Positions 61,085 through 64,000 of a stretch of DNA of 64,000 nucleotides are shown here, piece by piece. A program made the position numbers and the translations under genes. The DNA is from Spongospora subterranea f. sp. subterranea (Eukaryota; Endomyxa: Phytomyxea; Phytomyxea; Plasmodiophorida), in contig JAUGWO010000142.1 in assembly GCA_049724395.1 (NCBI GenBank), positions 186,001 through 250,000 of the forward strand, in the 5' to 3' direction. The notes beneath the pieces are model-generated. The model did not search any database. It was not told the origin of the DNA and saw only the letters and a program-made list of their open reading frames with translations. The first letter of the stretch is position 1. Every line of letters begins with the position of its first letter.

Positions 61085-64000
61085 TAGATTAAGAGTCCCA
61101 ACTCCACCAAGTTGCGCGACAGAGCTCATTGACACAGAAAGGGGTAGTCCAGCGTAAAGCCAACGCAAGAGACACCACCACCATGACCCGCCACAGCAGA
61201 GACGAGGTCAACAACATCGCCGGCGGCAACAGCCAGCCAGAGCGACGATGGGAGTCGACAAGATCGACAACAATTCACCCGCTAAGGAAGGAGGTGGACA
61301 CCACCAAGTATAACGGCGGCCTAAATCTGATCCCAGAGTTTGACGGCACAAACTGGGACACTTTCAAACGGAAGGTTGAGACCCAACTCATTCGAATGGA
61401 TATAGACTCGTATTTGCACCACGAGCCTAACGCTGAATCTTCAACAGAGCGACGCAACGATCGCGCAGCGTTAGCCGAAATCAGCATGCGCCTGGCACAG
61501 GTGCAGTATAAGCAGGTCAGCCATTGTGCAACAACAGCACAACTATGGAGAACACTCCAAGATACATACGATGAAACTAAAGAGGCGAAATCCGGGGCCT
61601 TATTCATCGAATTCATTGAGGCGCAAAAGCAGCCAAGCGAGACGATGAAGGCTTACCTGGACCGACTCGTTTCAATATACCACGACATGATCACACTGGA
61701 GATCAAGATCGGAGAACTAGCATTCTGTGCGAAAGTACTTCAGGGATTACCAGCAGAGTACAACCAAGTCAAGGCAGCTGCGAGAGCATCACAGCTAGGG
61801 ACAATTGCTTCAATGACAAGCCTCTTACTGTCTACAGAACGAGAGCACGAGCATGGCAAGTTTGCAAAGATACCGAACGAGCCAGCGATTGACTTGAAGA
61901 CAATGAAAGCCCAGCACAAGAGCAAAAGTTACTTGAGAGCCAAGCAGTATTGCAAGAAGTGCAAGACAACTTCTCATGACACAGACAAGTGTTGGGTGTT
62001 GAACCCACATCTCCGACGAAAAAACCATGATGAATCTTCACCGAAAACGAACAATGCGCACCGCGTTAAATTCAATGGATTCAGAATCTCGCGCGTCGGC
62101 ACAGCAGTCACGTGCGACTACATCATTGACAGTGGCGCCAACGTTTCAGTCACAAATAATCAAAACATCTTGATTAATTATGAACCTCTTAAACAACCAG
62201 TTCAGATCCAAGCGTGCAATGGACAGGCCTCAAAGGCATATGGAAAGGGCATTTTGATCATCCAGACATCACCGCCAATCACCATCAAGGATGTACTCTA
62301 CGCACCGAACATGACGAATACGTTAATATCAGCGCATTCAATCACTCAACAAGGCTATAGAATCGTCATCGAAAACGACATGCACATTGAGAGCAAAGAA
62401 GGAAAAACGATCCTCACCGCAAAGATGCATGATGGCCTATATTACGTCAGAACAGGGAGACATGCAAAGGTCAACGCGACGATCAGCCTGGACCTCGCTC
62501 ATAAGCGGTTTGGACATGCGTCGGACGAGCGTCTGAAGAATCTACAGAAATCGACCACCGGAATTGAAATTACCGGTAGCGAACGGCAGTTTTGCGACAT
62601 CTGTGCGCAAAACAAATCCCGACGACATGCATTTCCTGAAGAACGGCGAACCAAACCAACCCGAAGGTATCAGATGGTCTCATCAGATCTTAAAGGACCA
62701 TTCGTAACACCTGGAGCTGGTAATTATCGCTATTACATAACGTTCAACTGTCTGTATTCTACCTGGACATGGGTCTCATTCTTGAAGACGAAGGAAGCAG
62801 ACGAGGTACTACAGGCGATGCGAAGATTCCTTACCGATGCACAGGCAGAAACCACGGAAAGGCTCGCTATTCTATTAACCGATGGAGGAAAAGAATACGT
62901 AAATGAGCAAATGAGCACATTTCTTCTTCAGAAAGGAATTAAACATCAGAAGACAGTGCCATATTCCCCACAACAAAACGGTCAAGCCGAGCGACGAAAT
63001 CTAACGATCATGCAGATGGCCCGTTGTATATTAAGAGAGTCAGGTTTACCAGACGACTATTGGCCACATGCAGTCAGATACGCCGTCGACACTCTGAACA
63101 GATTGCCAACAAAACGCATAGACTGGAAGACGCCATACGAACTGTGGAAAAATCAAGTTCCTGCGGTCGATAACATGCGCCCATTTGGATGCGTTGCCTG
63201 GACACACATTGACAGTTCATTTAGGACTAGTATTGATCCAACAGCGGAAAAGTGTATTTTCTTAGGATACCCATATTACCAAAAGGGATACGTTGTAGAA
63301 CGCGTCAGAGACAAGAAAGTACTCATCAGACGCGACATCACATTCAACGAAGGGAGCACGCGCGAAAATCATCCGCAAAGCCAAAATCCCATGGAAATCA
63401 TTGACGAATTCGTCTATGAAATTAACCGTGCAGTTCGACTACCAACCACATTTGCAGAGGCGATGGAGTCACCGGAAGCAACGAAATGGCGACAAGCTGC
63501 TCAAGAAGAAATTGATGCACACCATCGCAATCACACGTGGACACTCGTATAAACCTGCACACATCAAGCCGATCAAAGGCAAATGGGTATTCACGACGAA
63601 AACACACCCTGATGGCAAGGTACGATTCAAGGCACGACTTGTGGCAAAAGGATTCGCACAGAGAGAAGGAATCGACTACGATGAAACTTTTTCATCTGTA
63701 TTGGCGCAGACATCGCTTCGAACGATTTTATCAATTGCCGCCGCCAACCACTGGAAGATTTATCAGAAGGATTTCACAACTGCATATCTAAATGCACCTC
63801 TAACTAATCCTATCTTCATATACCAACCGGACGGATTCCTCAAGCAGGGCGAGGAACATAAAGTATGTCTACTAGAGAAAGCCTTATACGGTCTGAAGCA
63901 GGCCGGTCGCGAATGGCAAACGACCCTGTTTGGCAAGTTAAGGGAAAGTCAATTCGCGCAATCAACCAAGGAACCATGCATTTGGTACAAATCCCGCGAG
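61085..64000 (+). mobile_element. Ty1/copia LTR retrotransposon, cut by the right edge
   Basis: A fossil copy of a Ty1/copia (Pseudoviridae-type) element on the plus strand. In family order it shows a UBN2-type Gag region (about 61.3-61.9 kb) with a CCHC zinc knuckle near 61.95 kb, an aspartic protease with DSGA near 62.1 kb, a GAG-pre-integrase motif, an integrase core to about 63.3 kb, and the start of the reverse transcriptase region running to the window edge. The integrase-before-RT order identifies copia. The left LTR was not identified, and the right end lies outside the window, so terminal repeats and insertion age cannot be measured. The copy is largely open and appears young, but it looks broken, with about one break in the visible part. 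Confidence 0.9.

Overview
The window looks like nuclear DNA of a compact, intron-rich eukaryote. Most genes are split by introns of about 45-75 nt with GT...AG ends, intergenic gaps are short, and two neighbouring 3' ends lie only about 30 and 50 bp apart. The standard code fits throughout. A CCDC40-type axonemal ruler gene means the lineage builds or recently built motile cilia. With a GDH2-type NAD-glutamate dehydrogenase, Swi3/SMARCC, SUV39-like SET, Wee1-like kinase and an FMRP/FXR relative, this suggests a flagellated opisthokont, for example a zoosporic early-diverging fungus or relative. That assignment is inference; no rRNA is present to settle it.

Layout. 0-10 kb: a TBC1D12/14-like Rab-GAP (+) converges on a RecQ/BLM-type helicase (-). 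A repeat-rich stretch follows (37/29-bp tandem repeats, a secreted His-rich protein gene, inverted and direct repeats near 8.7-9.2 kb). 10-19 kb: Sec16 (+), a Tc1/mariner-like element with TIRs and TA duplication, a LOTUS-like plus CCCH zinc-finger gene, and an F-box-like/Yae1-like gene. 19-31 kb: primase large subunit (+) converging on eIF4E (-), CCDC40 (+), a type II DnaJ (+) and a SET methyltransferase (-). 31-41 kb: Swi3/SMARCC (+), an unrecognised spliced gene (-), a degenerate repeat field, a secreted tyrosinase (+) and a Wee1-like kinase (-). 42-48 kb: a type I membrane protein with a repetitive acidic ectodomain, a 203-bp hairpin-forming inverted repeat, three 74-bp tandem repeats and a possible unrecognised gene. 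47.8-57.5 kb: FMRP/FXR homologue (-) divergent from a BSD+NECAP fusion gene (+), then Trm1 (+) converging on NAD-GDH (-). 57.5-64 kb: sparse DNA, tRNA-Leu(CAG), a spliced unrecognised gene and a Ty1/copia element running off the right edge.

The genes are ordinary, independently transcribed nuclear genes for vesicle traffic (TBC, Sec16, NECAP), DNA replication and repair (RecQ, primase, Wee1), chromatin (Swi3, SET), translation and RNA (eIF4E, FMRP, Trm1, tRNA) and cilia (CCDC40). I see no operon-like functional cluster. The most unusual items are the BSD-NECAP fusion, the F-box/Yae1 fusion, a possible 33-aa repeat extension on eIF4E, the Trm1 leader without an AUG, and the long hairpin. Exon boundaries were checked by reading-frame phase for the TBC, tyrosinase and Trm1 genes and are approximate elsewhere.
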